Notes: generated from the letters alone by a model not told the origin. A stretch of 64,000 bases of DNA from Theionarchaea archaeon (GCA_018992685.1 JACVGT010000011.1:62001-126000); one strand, 5' to 3'; positions 25,635 to 34,900 are shown, counted from the first letter of the stretch. Made by a program: numbers and translations.

Positions 25635-27455
25635 ATGATCCTGCAGAGCACAGTACCTTATAGAGAAGACATTCCTAATGCTGCATTAGGATATCTCAAA
25701 GGGTTTCTCACAGCAGAAGGCATTCCTGTCACTGCTCTTTACTGGAACCTCATTCTGGCCCGCAAGATTTCGGAATTTTACAGAGTACTGGCAGATTATT
25801 CGAAGGAGATGGGATTGTTTCATCCCGAGTCCGTTGGGCTATATATTTGCAGGAATCTGCTGACTGACCATTCTGATAATTCCAACCCAACAAAATTTGA
25901 TCTGATTTTCTCATCGATTTTTTCAAGAGAAGAGAGATCAGAGATGATCAGCTCAATACAGGATGAGATTTATCAGTATATCCAGAGGAACAGATTGCAT
26001 GAGGTACCTGTTGTTGGATTCACCTTGAAGACATATCAATGGATGCTGGGTTCCTACTTGATCCAGTGTTTCAAAGAGATGAACACTGATGTCACTATTG
26101 TGATAGGTGGGATTACTGATGAGTCCCAGGCAATCACCTACATGAAGATATTTGAATTGGCTGATTTTGCCATCTGGGGAGAGGGTGAATTCCCACTGGT
26201 GCACCTCGTGAGAACTCTGGAAGAAGGTACAGACGTTTCCGGAGTGCCTAACCTTGTATATCGGAGTGATAAGACCATTCTTTCGACAAAAGTATTTGGT
26301 GACTCGTACTCCCTCCTTGATTCATATCCTTTTGCAGATCACTCTGATTATTTTGAAACTGTGAGGAGGTTCGATCCTTTCAGGAAATACGTCACTATTC
26401 CCATATGGGGAAGCAGGGGCTGCCCATGGGACAGATGCAAATTCTGCACTTCGAGCGGAGGATACAAGTATCGCTTCCGCTCACCGGAAAACATTGTTGA
26501 AGAGATAGAGGTCCAGTCAAAAAAACACCGTGCGGACGACTTCATTTTCGTGGATACTGAACTTGCAGGCAACAAGAAGAGATTCTTGAGTCTTCTGAGA
26601 CTGCTCATGCAGAGTATCGTCAGTAGAAAAAGACCATATCGACTGAGTGGGGAAATATCTCCTCTTTCAATAGACAGAGAGACGGCGCAATACATAAAGC
26701 GTGCGGGATTCGTCAGCCTGCAGATTGGATTTGAGGCAGTCACTGACACACTCTTGAGAAAGATGCAGAAGAGGCAGATGATTGTTCACAACATTGAGAC
26801 ACTAAAGATCGGAGGTCAACATTCGCTACCTCTGAGAGGTCTCAACATCATTAGGGGAATTCCAACAGAAACCGCAGGCGATGTTCTGGAAAGTTGTATT
26901 AATTTGAAATTTTGGCGGTTCCTTCTATCTGATTTTCGTATCAGGCCCACTTTCTTCTTGCTGCACAAGAGATCTCTCTTTGACAGAGAGATGGCAGAAG
27001 AGGAAAAAGAGAAATGGAAGGCGGATTCACTCTGGGATGAGATTGTTCCAGCCCGTCTCGTGCCTGAATCTGATCGATTTGAATTCTCAAGTTTTCGAAG
27101 GGATCGGTTTGACCACCATCACCTGTGGGATATTTTTGAAGATCTCTTGATGTTCTATACAAAACAGAAAAGTTCCTATGAATGGATTGAATACCCAGAT
27201 GGTTCTCTTGTCGAAGAAAAAGGATTCAGAACCCACAAGCTCGCACTCAATCGAGAGCAGACAGATATTTTGGCTTTCTGCGATTCAGTAAAATCACTGT
27301 GTGATGTGGAAGAGAAATTCTCTCACTTGTGTGAGAATGAACTCTTTGAACTTTTAAATGGTCTGAAGACTTTGGGATTACTCTATTACGATAAGGAAAG
27401 CGGCAAGGCCATTTCGATTCTCGACACATCTAAAAGAAGAACTGAAGCGGGCTGA
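25635..27455 (+). CDS. B12-binding radical SAM RiPP-maturation-type enzyme
   Basis: A 606-residue class B-type enzyme. Residues about 1-230 are a cobalamin-binding Rossmann domain (VVGFTLKTYQW, VTIVIGGITDE, WGEGEFPLVHLV, GVPNLVYR). The radical-SAM domain (about 250-450) has GSRGCPWDRCKFC, whose cysteines 263, 268 and 271 make CX4CX2C in place of the usual CX3CX2C, then FVDTELAGNK and GFVSLQIGFEA. The last 90 residues (LALNREQTDILAFCDSV, then GLKTLGLLYYDKE) look like another PqqD-type winged helix. Such enzymes often methylate unactivated carbons. AGGAGG 7 nt before the ATG fixes the start. It ends the cluster. Confidence 0.85.
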   Translation: MILQSTVPYREDIPNAALGYLKGFLTAEGIPVTALYWNLILARKISEFYRVLADYSKEMGLFHPESVGLYICRNLLTDHSDNSNPTKFDLIFSSIFSREERSEMISSIQDEIYQYIQRNRLHEVPVVGFTLKTYQWMLGSYLIQCFKEMNTDVTIVIGGITDESQAITYMKIFELADFAIWGEGEFPLVHLVRTLEEGTDVSGVPNLVYRSDKTILSTKVFGDSYSLLDSYPFADHSDYFETVRRFDPFRKYVTIPIWGSRGCPWDRCKFCTSSGGYKYRFRSPENIVEEIEVQSKKHRADDFIFVDTELAGNKKRFLSLLRLLMQSIVSRKRPYRLSGEISPLSIDRETAQYIKRAGFVSLQIGFEAVTDTLLRKMQKRQMIVHNIETLKIGGQHSLPLRGLNIIRGIPTETAGDVLESCINLKFWRFLLSDFRIRPTFFLLHKRSLFDREMAEEEKEKWKADSLWDEIVPARLVPESDRFEFSSFRRDRFDHHHLWDIFEDLLMFYTKQKSSYEWIEYPDGSLVEEKGFRTHKLALNREQTDILAFCDSVKSLCDVEEKFSHLCENELFELLNGLKTLGLLYYDKESGKAISILDTSKRRTEAG

Positions 27456-27560
27456 TCCTGGCTGGCTGGAACCTTTGAGTCAGAATACACAGAGTCTGGA
27501 AAGAGAGTCTGGAGGCGCAGAAAGGAAAAGAGGTATGAAGTAGTACTGCGGTATTGAAAG

Positions 27561-29411
27561 CTATTCGGGTGCGATTTTTCTTATTTCTGCTGTTAGAATA
27601 TCGTTAATCAGCTTTCCATCCGCCTTCCCTCTTAGTTCTTTCATGCATACTCCCATCAGAGGAGCAACTGCTCGCATACCCTTCTCTTTTATTGTATCTC
27701 TGTTTTCTGCTACTATCTTCCGTACTATGTCTTCAACATCTTCTCGGGAAACTGGTTCCACTGTAATATCCTTGATCTTCTTTCCTTCTGCTATTTTTAG
27801 AAGAATATCATCCAGTGCTTCTTTTACTATTTGATGGTTGGCCAGTCTCTCGAGACAGAGTCTCAATTCATGTTCATCTTCAATGTATTTTCCCTCGTGT
27901 TCCAGTGCCTTGAGGATGTCAACCACTTTGATGAAGAGTGTTGGCTTGAGGTTCATGGTCTGGGTTTCTTCAAATACGTTCTCATATCCAGAATTGAGTA
28001 TTTTTTCTGCATGCTCCGGGGTCAGTGCGTACTCAGTGATGAACCGCTTGAGTTTTACATGAGGCAGCTCCGGCAGCTCTTTGTGGATACCTTCAATCCG
28101 TTCTCCTGAAATGACCAGTGAAGGGATATCTGTTTCTGGATACATTCGTTCTGCTCCCGGAAGAGGACGGGCATATCTGGTGTTCCCATCAGGGAGTGGT
28201 TCTCTGGTTTCTTCAGGTACTCCGGTTAGAGCCTCCTGAGCTCTGACTAACACTTCTTCAAGTGCTCTCCTTGACTTTTCTTCTTCATCAACTACCAGCA
28301 CAAAGGCGTCTTCTCCTTTCCTGTCCAATCTCTGACTGACTGCCGAAACCTCCTGGTCTGTAATTCCGTATGCGGGGAGTTCATCCGAATGGAAAATCCC
28401 TCCCACCCCCACCACTTTCGCCCTGTCAGAAAACTCGGTACCAAGCCGGCGACCTGGCTGTATCTCCTGTCCTACCAGGCCGCAGAATCCAGGAAGGATG
28501 ATACCAAGGACTCTTCCTCCTCTTTCCAGGATATTCTTGATGATTTTTGCCTTTGTGTCTGAGAAGCAGTCAGTCACATCTATAATTCCTTCATGTACAG
28601 AGGCTTTCCTCATTTCCAGCTCTCTCCGTATTTCTACAAGAGCAAGCTGCCTCTGCACTTCTCTTTCAATGTAAACAGCAATCAGATCCAGCTGCTGGAC
28701 ACCCTTGATCTCGCAGCGGGACCCCTCTTTTATAGAGATATTGAGGTCTTCCCTGATGGTGCCAAGTCCCCGCTTCACCTTGAGGGTGGCTCTCAGTACC
28801 TGTCCAATGGCAAGAGCAATATCTCTGGCTTCTTCTGGAGTTCTAATATCAGGATCTGTGGCCACTTCTATCAAGGGAATTCCCAGACGATCTAGCCTGT
28901 ATACCTTCTCTTCTCCCCTTGTTTCTATGATGCGGGCTGCATCTTCCTCTAGACAGACGGTAGGTATCCCATACTGCTTTCCTTCTACGTGCAGGACCCC
29001 ATGAGTGGCCAGGAGCAGTGTTCTTTGAAATCCAGAGGTGTTGGACCCATCGATGACAATCTTTCTCATGGTGTGCACTTCGTCTACAGGGCGTGCTCGT
29101 AGCAAGAGAGAAACTGCAAGACCTGTATCAACAGCTTCATTGCTGAGAGGGTGAGGGGGTTCTTCATCCAGTTCCACAAGGCATACGCTGTCATATCCCT
29201 GGTACACGAATGTTAGTCCCTTCTTGACCTCTGCTAAGGCTGCCTGATCGATTTTCCCTTTTTCGGAGAAAGATGGCCTTAATCTCCTTTTAATTTCGAA
29301 TTGAGGCTCATCTGTACGGAGTACTGTCGGACAGTGGCAGAAAAGCTTTCTCCCTGTATCCAACTGTTGATGGATTTCCAGCCCTACCTTCAATCCAATC
29401 TCCTCATACAT
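27561..29411 (-). CDS. gatE: Glu-tRNA(Gln) amidotransferase subunit E
   Basis: A 616-residue archaeal GatE: N-terminal GLEIHQQLDTGRKLFCHCP, the cradle domain with LDEEPPHPL and RKIVIDGSNTSGFQRT, the AspRS-like insertion (GGIFHSDELPAYGI), and the C-terminal helical and tail domains (RGKADGKLINDIL). With GatD it converts Glu-tRNA(Gln) to Gln-tRNA(Gln), a strictly archaeal enzyme. ATG 29411 is chosen over GTG 29420 because GGTGA is correctly spaced for it. It lies at the end of a minus-strand operon in which a membrane protein gene separates it from gatD. Confidence 0.96.
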   Translation of the reverse strand: MYEEIGLKVGLEIHQQLDTGRKLFCHCPTVLRTDEPQFEIKRRLRPSFSEKGKIDQAALAEVKKGLTFVYQGYDSVCLVELDEEPPHPLSNEAVDTGLAVSLLLRARPVDEVHTMRKIVIDGSNTSGFQRTLLLATHGVLHVEGKQYGIPTVCLEEDAARIIETRGEEKVYRLDRLGIPLIEVATDPDIRTPEEARDIALAIGQVLRATLKVKRGLGTIREDLNISIKEGSRCEIKGVQQLDLIAVYIEREVQRQLALVEIRRELEMRKASVHEGIIDVTDCFSDTKAKIIKNILERGGRVLGIILPGFCGLVGQEIQPGRRLGTEFSDRAKVVGVGGIFHSDELPAYGITDQEVSAVSQRLDRKGEDAFVLVVDEEEKSRRALEEVLVRAQEALTGVPEETREPLPDGNTRYARPLPGAERMYPETDIPSLVISGERIEGIHKELPELPHVKLKRFITEYALTPEHAEKILNSGYENVFEETQTMNLKPTLFIKVVDILKALEHEGKYIEDEHELRLCLERLANHQIVKEALDDILLKIAEGKKIKDITVEPVSREDVEDIVRKIVAENRDTIKEKGMRAVAPLMGVCMKELRGKADGKLINDILTAEIRKIAPE

Positions 29412-29420
29412 GAGAGTCAC

Positions 29421-30437
29421 CTACATTGACAGTAAAAGCCAGAACACTGCACCCAGGGCAATGCTTCCGATGCCGATAAGCCCGTGATACACTGATCTCT
29501 TTTCTGAGCCTACTGCATACATCACCATCAATGTAACACCTGCAGCCCCGTTGAATGCTGCCAGATACGCAATCCTGTGCACAAAGCCCAGGGACAGAAT
29601 GTTGAACACTGCCAGAAGATAGATCCCCAGACTGAATGCCAGTGATGCCAGACAGCTCCCGACCCCTGCAAAGAATAGACTGATTCCATCACCTTCTGCA
29701 GTCAGGTCATCGAGCGCAGTCCTGATTTTCGAGGGCACAGGGAGTCTGCTGACCACCCCAGTTCCAAGAGAGAGTACTCCGAGGGCTACAGCCACCACTG
29801 CCAGTGGGAATTCCAGAGGCACTATCATATTGGCCAGAAACACTACCGTTGACAGAGCTGTACAGAAGATGAGGCTGGTGATTATGTACGCTCCGAAAAA
29901 CGGTACACCTTTCCCTTTGACTCGTGAAACAATGTGTGAATTCAGAGGCGTTAGCCCAGATATGAGTCCTGCAATCATCAGAAAAGGGAGCAGAAAAGTC
30001 TTTCCCGAAACCTGAGGAGTTGCCGTATGATCATACACGACAATGCAATCCCTGTGCTCACACAAAGCGATGTTGCAGCCACTTTCAGAACACGTTTCAA
30101 TCTTCTTCCTGATTAGTTGATGGGAGGTAGGCCCATACCCCCCAAAGTGATCCTTCCCAATGAATACCATGGGAGTGCTGTACCCTTTGAAATCCAGGTT
30201 GTACACCTGTTTGAAGAGATCATAGAGTTTTTTGCTCTCCTCTTCTGAGATCTCGTACCGGTGAATCACCATGGTAGGATACTCCAGAGATAGTTCTTGT
30301 AAGAACTCATTCATGGAGCTGCATCCTCCACAGTATTCTGATTCAAAAATAAATACATCTATGAATTTTGTGGGGATTCCGTACAGCAGAGGTACTGCAA
30401 TGATTGCCATTAACATAATAAGTACGACTTTTTTCAT
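29421..30437 (-). CDS. Thioredoxin-like domain fused to a DsbD/CcdA-type membrane domain
   Basis: A 338-residue protein: signal anchor (1-22), a glutaredoxin/thioredoxin-like domain with EYCGGCSSM (redox CxxC) and TPMVFIG (cis-proline loop), a small CNIALCEHRDC cysteine segment, then about six helices (150-338) resembling CcdA/DsbD electron-transfer membrane domains. It probably passes reducing power across the membrane or acts on extracellular disulfides. It sits between gatE and gatD (1 nt after gatD's stop, 9 nt before the gatE start), so it is co-transcribed with translation genes for no obvious reason. Confidence 0.75.
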   Translation of the reverse strand: MKKVVLIMLMAIIAVPLLYGIPTKFIDVFIFESEYCGGCSSMNEFLQELSLEYPTMVIHRYEISEEESKKLYDLFKQVYNLDFKGYSTPMVFIGKDHFGGYGPTSHQLIRKKIETCSESGCNIALCEHRDCIVVYDHTATPQVSGKTFLLPFLMIAGLISGLTPLNSHIVSRVKGKGVPFFGAYIITSLIFCTALSTVVFLANMIVPLEFPLAVVAVALGVLSLGTGVVSRLPVPSKIRTALDDLTAEGDGISLFFAGVGSCLASLAFSLGIYLLAVFNILSLGFVHRIAYLAAFNGAAGVTLMVMYAVGSEKRSVYHGLIGIGSIALGAVFWLLLSM

Positions 30438-30438
30438 T

Positions 30439-31716
30439 CTACCACCTCTCTAGGAGAGAACGCATCGTTATCTCTCCAGCATAGTTGTGTAGCATCATCC
30501 GGCGAATCTCCTCTTCATTCTCTGTGTGACCTAAGACCCAGGCCAGTTTCAAGAACGCAACTTCGGGCAGCATGTCTTCAGCATATAGTACCCCTAGGTT
30601 GAACATTATTCGGCCGTTGGTGTATACATATGGGTTGACCCTTCCATACAGGCACTGGGTGGCAAAGGCGATGGCTACTCCCTCTTCCCTAGCCCTCTTT
30701 ATAGCTGAAATCCACGAATACTCTGGATTCACAGTATCTGTGGGCAAATGCCCCAGGGCGGTGGCTTCAATCAAGACTCCTTTATAGTGGTTATCCACCA
30801 GATAGTTCAGCAGTTCAGGGTTACAGTTGGGGTGCGCTTTAAGTAGAGCCACTTTCTCCTGGAGAGCAGTGTCTGCATGAACATCAGTGTCCTCCCGGGC
30901 TCTGTAGTCGGAAAGGTATTCAATACTGCCTGAGGGCCACACCCTGCCCAGCTCTCTTCCATTTATGGGCTGAAATGCATCCCTTCGAGTGGTGTGCATC
31001 TTTCTCACCTTGGTTCCCCGCAGCACGGAGCAGTATGTATCAGATGTTTCTCCATGCATGACGATGACCACTTCACCAATGTCAGAGAATCCTGCAGTTA
31101 TTGCTGAACAGATCAAGTTCATGGCGCCATCAAAGCTCCCTCTATCGGGAGAGCGTTGAGCACCCACCAGACACACTGGTTTCTTCAGGCCCTGGAGCAT
31201 GAAAGACAGTATGGCAGCAGTGTAGTGAAGCGTGTCTGTGCCATGTGTAACCACGACTCCTGCGACTCCCTCATTTAACTCTTTGGCCGCCAGTTCTGCT
31301 ATGATTGGATATTCCTTGAAGGTCATGGATTCAGACCCTACTCTGAAGGGAGACACCACTTTCTTGAGGGAGACGAGTTCTGCTAGCTCAGGGGTGGTGA
31401 AGAATATTTCCCTGGGCTCCATCAACATATGTACTCCGCCTGTCCTGTAATCTAATCGGGATGCTATAGTTCCCCCAGTGGCGATCATGGAAATTTCAGG
31501 AAGACCTTCTTTCTTCTCCAATTCGATCTCAGGAAAAACCTGCAGGTGTTCTTCTTCTCCCAGAACTTCAGTTCGTCCTCCCCTGAGGCCGATGTTGTAG
31601 CCATTGTCCAGTTTTATGGTAATGTGATCTTCATCTTCCAGTTCAGATCGAGGAAGGAGGATGCCCTCAAATGTCTGTGTTTCAGTTGTCACTCTGATGC
31701 GGTCTCCTGGATTCAT
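30439..31716 (-). CDS. gatD: Glu-tRNA(Gln) amidotransferase subunit D
   Basis: A 425-residue asparaginase-like GatD: N-terminal SH3-like domain (about 1-75), then MIATGGTIASR and VVTHGTDTLHYTA, the two threonine motifs of the asparaginase active site, and GAQRSPDRGSFDGAMNL. It releases ammonia from glutamine or asparagine for GatE. ATG 31716 follows GGTGG and overlaps the stop of the upstream methyltransferase-HTH gene (ATGA); the frame itself extends to 31749. Confidence 0.96.
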   Translation of the reverse strand: MNPGDRIRVTTETQTFEGILLPRSELEDEDHITIKLDNGYNIGLRGGRTEVLGEEEHLQVFPEIELEKKEGLPEISMIATGGTIASRLDYRTGGVHMLMEPREIFFTTPELAELVSLKKVVSPFRVGSESMTFKEYPIIAELAAKELNEGVAGVVVTHGTDTLHYTAAILSFMLQGLKKPVCLVGAQRSPDRGSFDGAMNLICSAITAGFSDIGEVVIVMHGETSDTYCSVLRGTKVRKMHTTRRDAFQPINGRELGRVWPSGSIEYLSDYRAREDTDVHADTALQEKVALLKAHPNCNPELLNYLVDNHYKGVLIEATALGHLPTDTVNPEYSWISAIKRAREEGVAIAFATQCLYGRVNPYVYTNGRIMFNLGVLYAEDMLPEVAFLKLAWVLGHTENEEEIRRMMLHNYAGEITMRSLLERW

Positions 31717-31991
31717 GGTACCACCCTGTAGGTCGGGGGATCTATCCATTCAGAATTGCAGTTAGGGCACTTGCTGGGTTCTTTAATGACGGTCAGCTTA
31801 AAAGTAAATCCACAGTGGTTGCACACGGGCATTTTCACTGTGAGGTCTCCATTTCTGTTCCGGAGACTTCTGCTAATGTGCTGCAAATCTGATAGAACAG
31901 TCTTCTTGGGGATCTTGAAATGATGAGCGAGCTCCAGGGAAGTCATCTCAGCATCCTGGAGAAGCTGGACGATTTCTTCACGTCTGGTCAT
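31713..31991 (-). CDS. Possible internally initiated HTH/zinc-ribbon regulator (C-terminal part of the fusion)
   Basis: Inside the longer gene an in-frame ATG at 31991 is preceded by AAAAGGAGG at 7 nt, the strongest ribosome site of this operon. Translation there would yield a 92-residue protein with an ArsR-like winged helix (EEIVQLLQDAEMTSLELAHHF) and a zinc ribbon (CNHCGF, then CPNCNSEW), which as a separate gene is the archaeal COG3357-type predicted regulator. The fusion may have arisen by loss of the upstream stop. Confidence 0.5.
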   Translation of the reverse strand: MTRREEIVQLLQDAEMTSLELAHHFKIPKKTVLSDLQHISRSLRNRNGDLTVKMPVCNHCGFTFKLTVIKEPSKCPNCNSEWIDPPTYRVVP

Positions 31992-32597
31992 ACAATTCCT
32001 CCTTTTCGATTCTGAAAGTTGAATCTCGGACTTTGAATGTTGAATTCTGAACACAACCAATTCCTCAAAAAACAACCGTGTCCTGACTAGTATGGTGCAG
32101 TCAAACTTCCTGGCCTCAAGATATGTTCTGGTCTGAGCGAGGTTTGAGAGAGAGGATTGAAGAAGGTAAACCCTCCCTTCAGGACTCAGAAACCCATTGA
32201 ACTGGGAAAGAAATGCATCAATGGTGTTTCTTCCGTCAGGTCCTCCATCACAGGAAAAATCCTGGATTGAAAGTTCGTCTGAGGGGCAGTAGGGGGGGTT
32301 GAAAATGATGACGTCAAAGGCCCCCGAGACTGATGAGAAGAGATCACTGCAGTGAAATTGTACATTGGTTACACCATTTTCTTCTGCGTTGTATTCAGCC
32401 AGAGCCACAGCCCGAGGGTCGATATCCACGCCCACCATCTCCTGGAACCGGTGGGCCAGGTTCAGGGTGATCACTCCTGTACCCACTCCTATCTCGAGTG
32501 CCCGTCCTGACAATTCCTCATCAACCAGAGCATCCAGCAGGAGAAAGGTATCTTCCCGAGGACCATACACCTCAGGATCAGTGGTAATGGTGAACAT
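31713..32597 (-). CDS. Mtq2/HemK-like methyltransferase fused to an HTH/zinc-ribbon domain
   Basis: A 294-residue protein. Residues 1-190 are a small class I methyltransferase with ALEIGVGTGVITLNL (motif I) and the catalytic NPPY at residues 100-103 that marks N5-glutamine methyltransferases; the archaeal homologue modifies release factor aRF1. Residues 203-294 are a winged helix plus zinc ribbon. The join (about 186-202, SKSEIQLSESKRR) is low-complexity, with an imperfect ATTCAA-type repeat in the DNA. CTTTATAACC about 25-30 nt upstream gives a leaderless start. It leads the operon that contains gatD and gatE. Confidence 0.85.
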   Translation of the reverse strand: MFTITTDPEVYGPREDTFLLLDALVDEELSGRALEIGVGTGVITLNLAHRFQEMVGVDIDPRAVALAEYNAEENGVTNVQFHCSDLFSSVSGAFDVIIFNPPYCPSDELSIQDFSCDGGPDGRNTIDAFLSQFNGFLSPEGRVYLLQSSLSNLAQTRTYLEARKFDCTILVRTRLFFEELVVFRIQHSKSEIQLSESKRRNCMTRREEIVQLLQDAEMTSLELAHHFKIPKKTVLSDLQHISRSLRNRNGDLTVKMPVCNHCGFTFKLTVIKEPSKCPNCNSEWIDPPTYRVVP

Positions 32598-32673
32598 TGG
32601 TGTTCTCTCTTCTGCTGGTTATAAAGACTTTGTGGTCCTGGGGGGCATGTCTGTCGGGCAACAAGAGAAACAG

Positions 32674-33057
32674 CTACTGGTGGATTGTCATGAAATGAAC
32701 CTTCCGTTTCCGCGGACCATCAAACTCACAGAAGAACAACCGTTGCCAGGTTCCCAGACTCAGCCTACCGTTTTCCATGGGGATAATGGCAGAGTTTCCA
32801 ATGAGGATTGCCTTTAGATGTGAGTCTGCATTGTTGTCCACCCTATCATGTTTGTACGACCCGTGAGATACCAGGGTTTCCAGCAACACCACGATGTCTT
32901 CCTTCAATCCCGATTCGTTCTCATTGACACATATTCCTGCAGTTGTGTGGGTGCAGTATACCGCAAGCAGTCCTGTATTATTCTCCAGAATGCTCTGTGC
33001 CCTCTCTGTAATATCAATCAGTTCAACTCTTTGGCTCGTCCTTATCTCAATTTCCAT
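32674..33057 (-). CDS. YjbQ-family protein (secondary thiamine-phosphate synthase-like)
   Basis: A 127-residue UPF0047/YjbQ protein with CTHTTAGICVNENE and ENGRLSLGTWQRLFFCEFDGPRKR, the conserved metal/phosphate site region. Members show weak thiamine-phosphate synthase activity but the real role is unsettled. ATG 33057 is chosen: CTTTTATAGG about 30 nt upstream fits a leaderless mRNA, and upstream frame sequence is unrelated to the family. Confidence 0.88.
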   Translation of the reverse strand: MEIEIRTSQRVELIDITERAQSILENNTGLLAVYCTHTTAGICVNENESGLKEDIVVLLETLVSHGSYKHDRVDNNADSHLKAILIGNSAIIPMENGRLSLGTWQRLFFCEFDGPRKRKVHFMTIHQ

Positions 33058-33231
33058 ACGGAAGACTATGTGTAACCTATAAAAGAATTTTCTGTGGCGT
33101 GAGAGTAGTATGTAATAGGTGATGCCTCTCCTGGCCCGCCTAGGAAATATTCTGTACAAAGCCTGTATTGTCATAAGAGTTTCAAGGTGTGAATAGCTTG
33201 GAAAGGAACCTCCCAAAAAAAGGGAGAGGAA

Positions 33232-34653
33232 TTACTTTTTCCTCATTCCAACAAAAATTCCAGTTACTATCAGTCCTGCTAGAATTAATGTTCCCAGGCA
33301 GGGTCCATCCACCTCAGGCTCTTCCTGCTGTTCTTGTTGTTCTCCACCTTTTTCTTGTTCTTGCTCTTGCTCCTGTTCACATGTGGAAATCCATTCTTCA
33401 CATTCTCTGATTCTCTCTTCATCTCCCAGGTCTCTGTACAAGGCGAGGGCTTTCTCGAAGCTGGCCTTGGCACTCTCGTAGTCCTGGAGTTCAAGGTATT
33501 CAATTCCCTCCTTCAAGGCGATGTCAGCATCAACTGCCTTCATGCAGGCATCAATCATGTCCTGGGCCTTTTGAGAGCCCGCAGCATCGTTTATTTCATC
33601 GTACAGTGTCTTGCTGTTCTTGAATTGTTCCAGAGCCTTTTCGTAGTCTCTCTCTCCGTAACGTTCTGTACCATTGATATATGACATGCCTGCTTCAATG
33701 CCCTTCTCACACTGAGCAATTGGGTCCTCCATGTCAGACACTCTTGTTTCAATGCCTAAATCCTTGTAGGAATCCAAAGCTTTCTCAAAGGCATCTTTCG
33801 CACTTGTGTATTCTCCCTGAGAGAAGAGGTCGTATCCCTGTGAAGCCAATGCATCCGGCTCAGATGTATCAACTTTGGGAATATACGGCTGGGCAGCCCA
33901 CATGAACATGTTCAGCGCCAGTCTCCTGTCGTCTTCGTAGGAAAGATAGCTCATGTCCTCAATGGCCACGAGAAAGTCGTAGTCTCCCATGGCTACCACT
34001 CTTCCTCTTCCGGATTCAGCAGCAGCCAGAACCACAACCTCTTTTCCCTTTTTTTCATTGGCATAACTTGTAGGATTCCCGAATGCCAATGGTATGGCGG
34101 GAGGCTTCAGAGTGAGTGAACATCCCCAGAGAAATGCAATGGTCTCTACGCCCTCTGTCACAGGGTGGCTAGCAAAGACCCGAATAATCGGATTGCTGTC
34201 CAGTGCTCTCAGTTGATCCACAGGGTCATTCACTTCATCCTGATTAAACTGAATCCCGAACATTGTAGACACCTGGTTTATGGCCCTTGTTATTCCAAGT
34301 TCACGCATCCTGTCACCGCCGTCTGAGAACATGATCAGGCCTCCTCCTTCTTCAACAAAGGTTCTGATGGTTGTTATTTCCTCATCAGAGTATTCGTTAC
34401 GAGGGGCAAACAACACCAGAGCGTCATAGTTCTCCTTTGAGAGAGTGAGAGGATCTATGCGTTCTTCCAGAAGTTCAATGGAAAACCCTTCTTTTTCCAG
34501 CTCCGCAACCAACTCAGAGAATTTACTTGCTTTTGCTGATGCATGGTATTCATCAATGAGCAGTCTTCGTTGCTTTTCACTCGATATTTCGGTGGGGAGA
34601 AGACACACCAGGAGGCAGATGAAACAACAGACAATTGCCATTCTATTCCTCAT
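33232..34653 (-). CDS. Secreted, membrane-anchored GATase-like/TPR protein
   Basis: A 473-residue exported protein: signal peptide (about 1-25), a class I glutamine-amidotransferase-like domain of the DUF4350/IFT52 type (about 30-265: LLIDEYHASAKASKF, ALVLFAPRNEYSDEE, VEEGGGLIMFSDGGDR, VVAMGDYDFL), then TPR-like helical repeats (ALASQGYDLFSQGEY, then EGIEYLELQDYESAKASFEKAL), a Glu/Gln-rich linker and a C-terminal membrane helix followed by MRKK. The GATase-like part lacks an obvious Cys-His dyad and so probably binds ligands. A TATA-like TATTTATGG lies about 40 nt upstream. The cell-surface role is unknown. Confidence 0.75.
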   Translation of the reverse strand: MRNRMAIVCCFICLLVCLLPTEISSEKQRRLLIDEYHASAKASKFSELVAELEKEGFSIELLEERIDPLTLSKENYDALVLFAPRNEYSDEEITTIRTFVEEGGGLIMFSDGGDRMRELGITRAINQVSTMFGIQFNQDEVNDPVDQLRALDSNPIIRVFASHPVTEGVETIAFLWGCSLTLKPPAIPLAFGNPTSYANEKKGKEVVVLAAAESGRGRVVAMGDYDFLVAIEDMSYLSYEDDRRLALNMFMWAAQPYIPKVDTSEPDALASQGYDLFSQGEYTSAKDAFEKALDSYKDLGIETRVSDMEDPIAQCEKGIEAGMSYINGTERYGERDYEKALEQFKNSKTLYDEINDAAGSQKAQDMIDACMKAVDADIALKEGIEYLELQDYESAKASFEKALALYRDLGDEERIRECEEWISTCEQEQEQEQEKGGEQQEQQEEPEVDGPCLGTLILAGLIVTGIFVGMRKK

Positions 34654-34900
34654 AGCACAGCACCTCAGCTCTTGACTGAATCCAGCCATAAATACCTTTG
34701 GTATTGAGGTGTTTTTTGTGGTGACGGAAATCTTGAGTTAGCAGGAAAAGACCACCGGGAATGCAGATCCTTCGATGGGCTCTGAAACCAGAATGTACCC
34801 AAATGAGAAATGAGACCAGAATGTTGATATCCATATTCTTCCAGATACTCTGGATTTCAGGAGAAGAGAAATGATTGAAAGGAGTATGTAGGGAGTCAAG

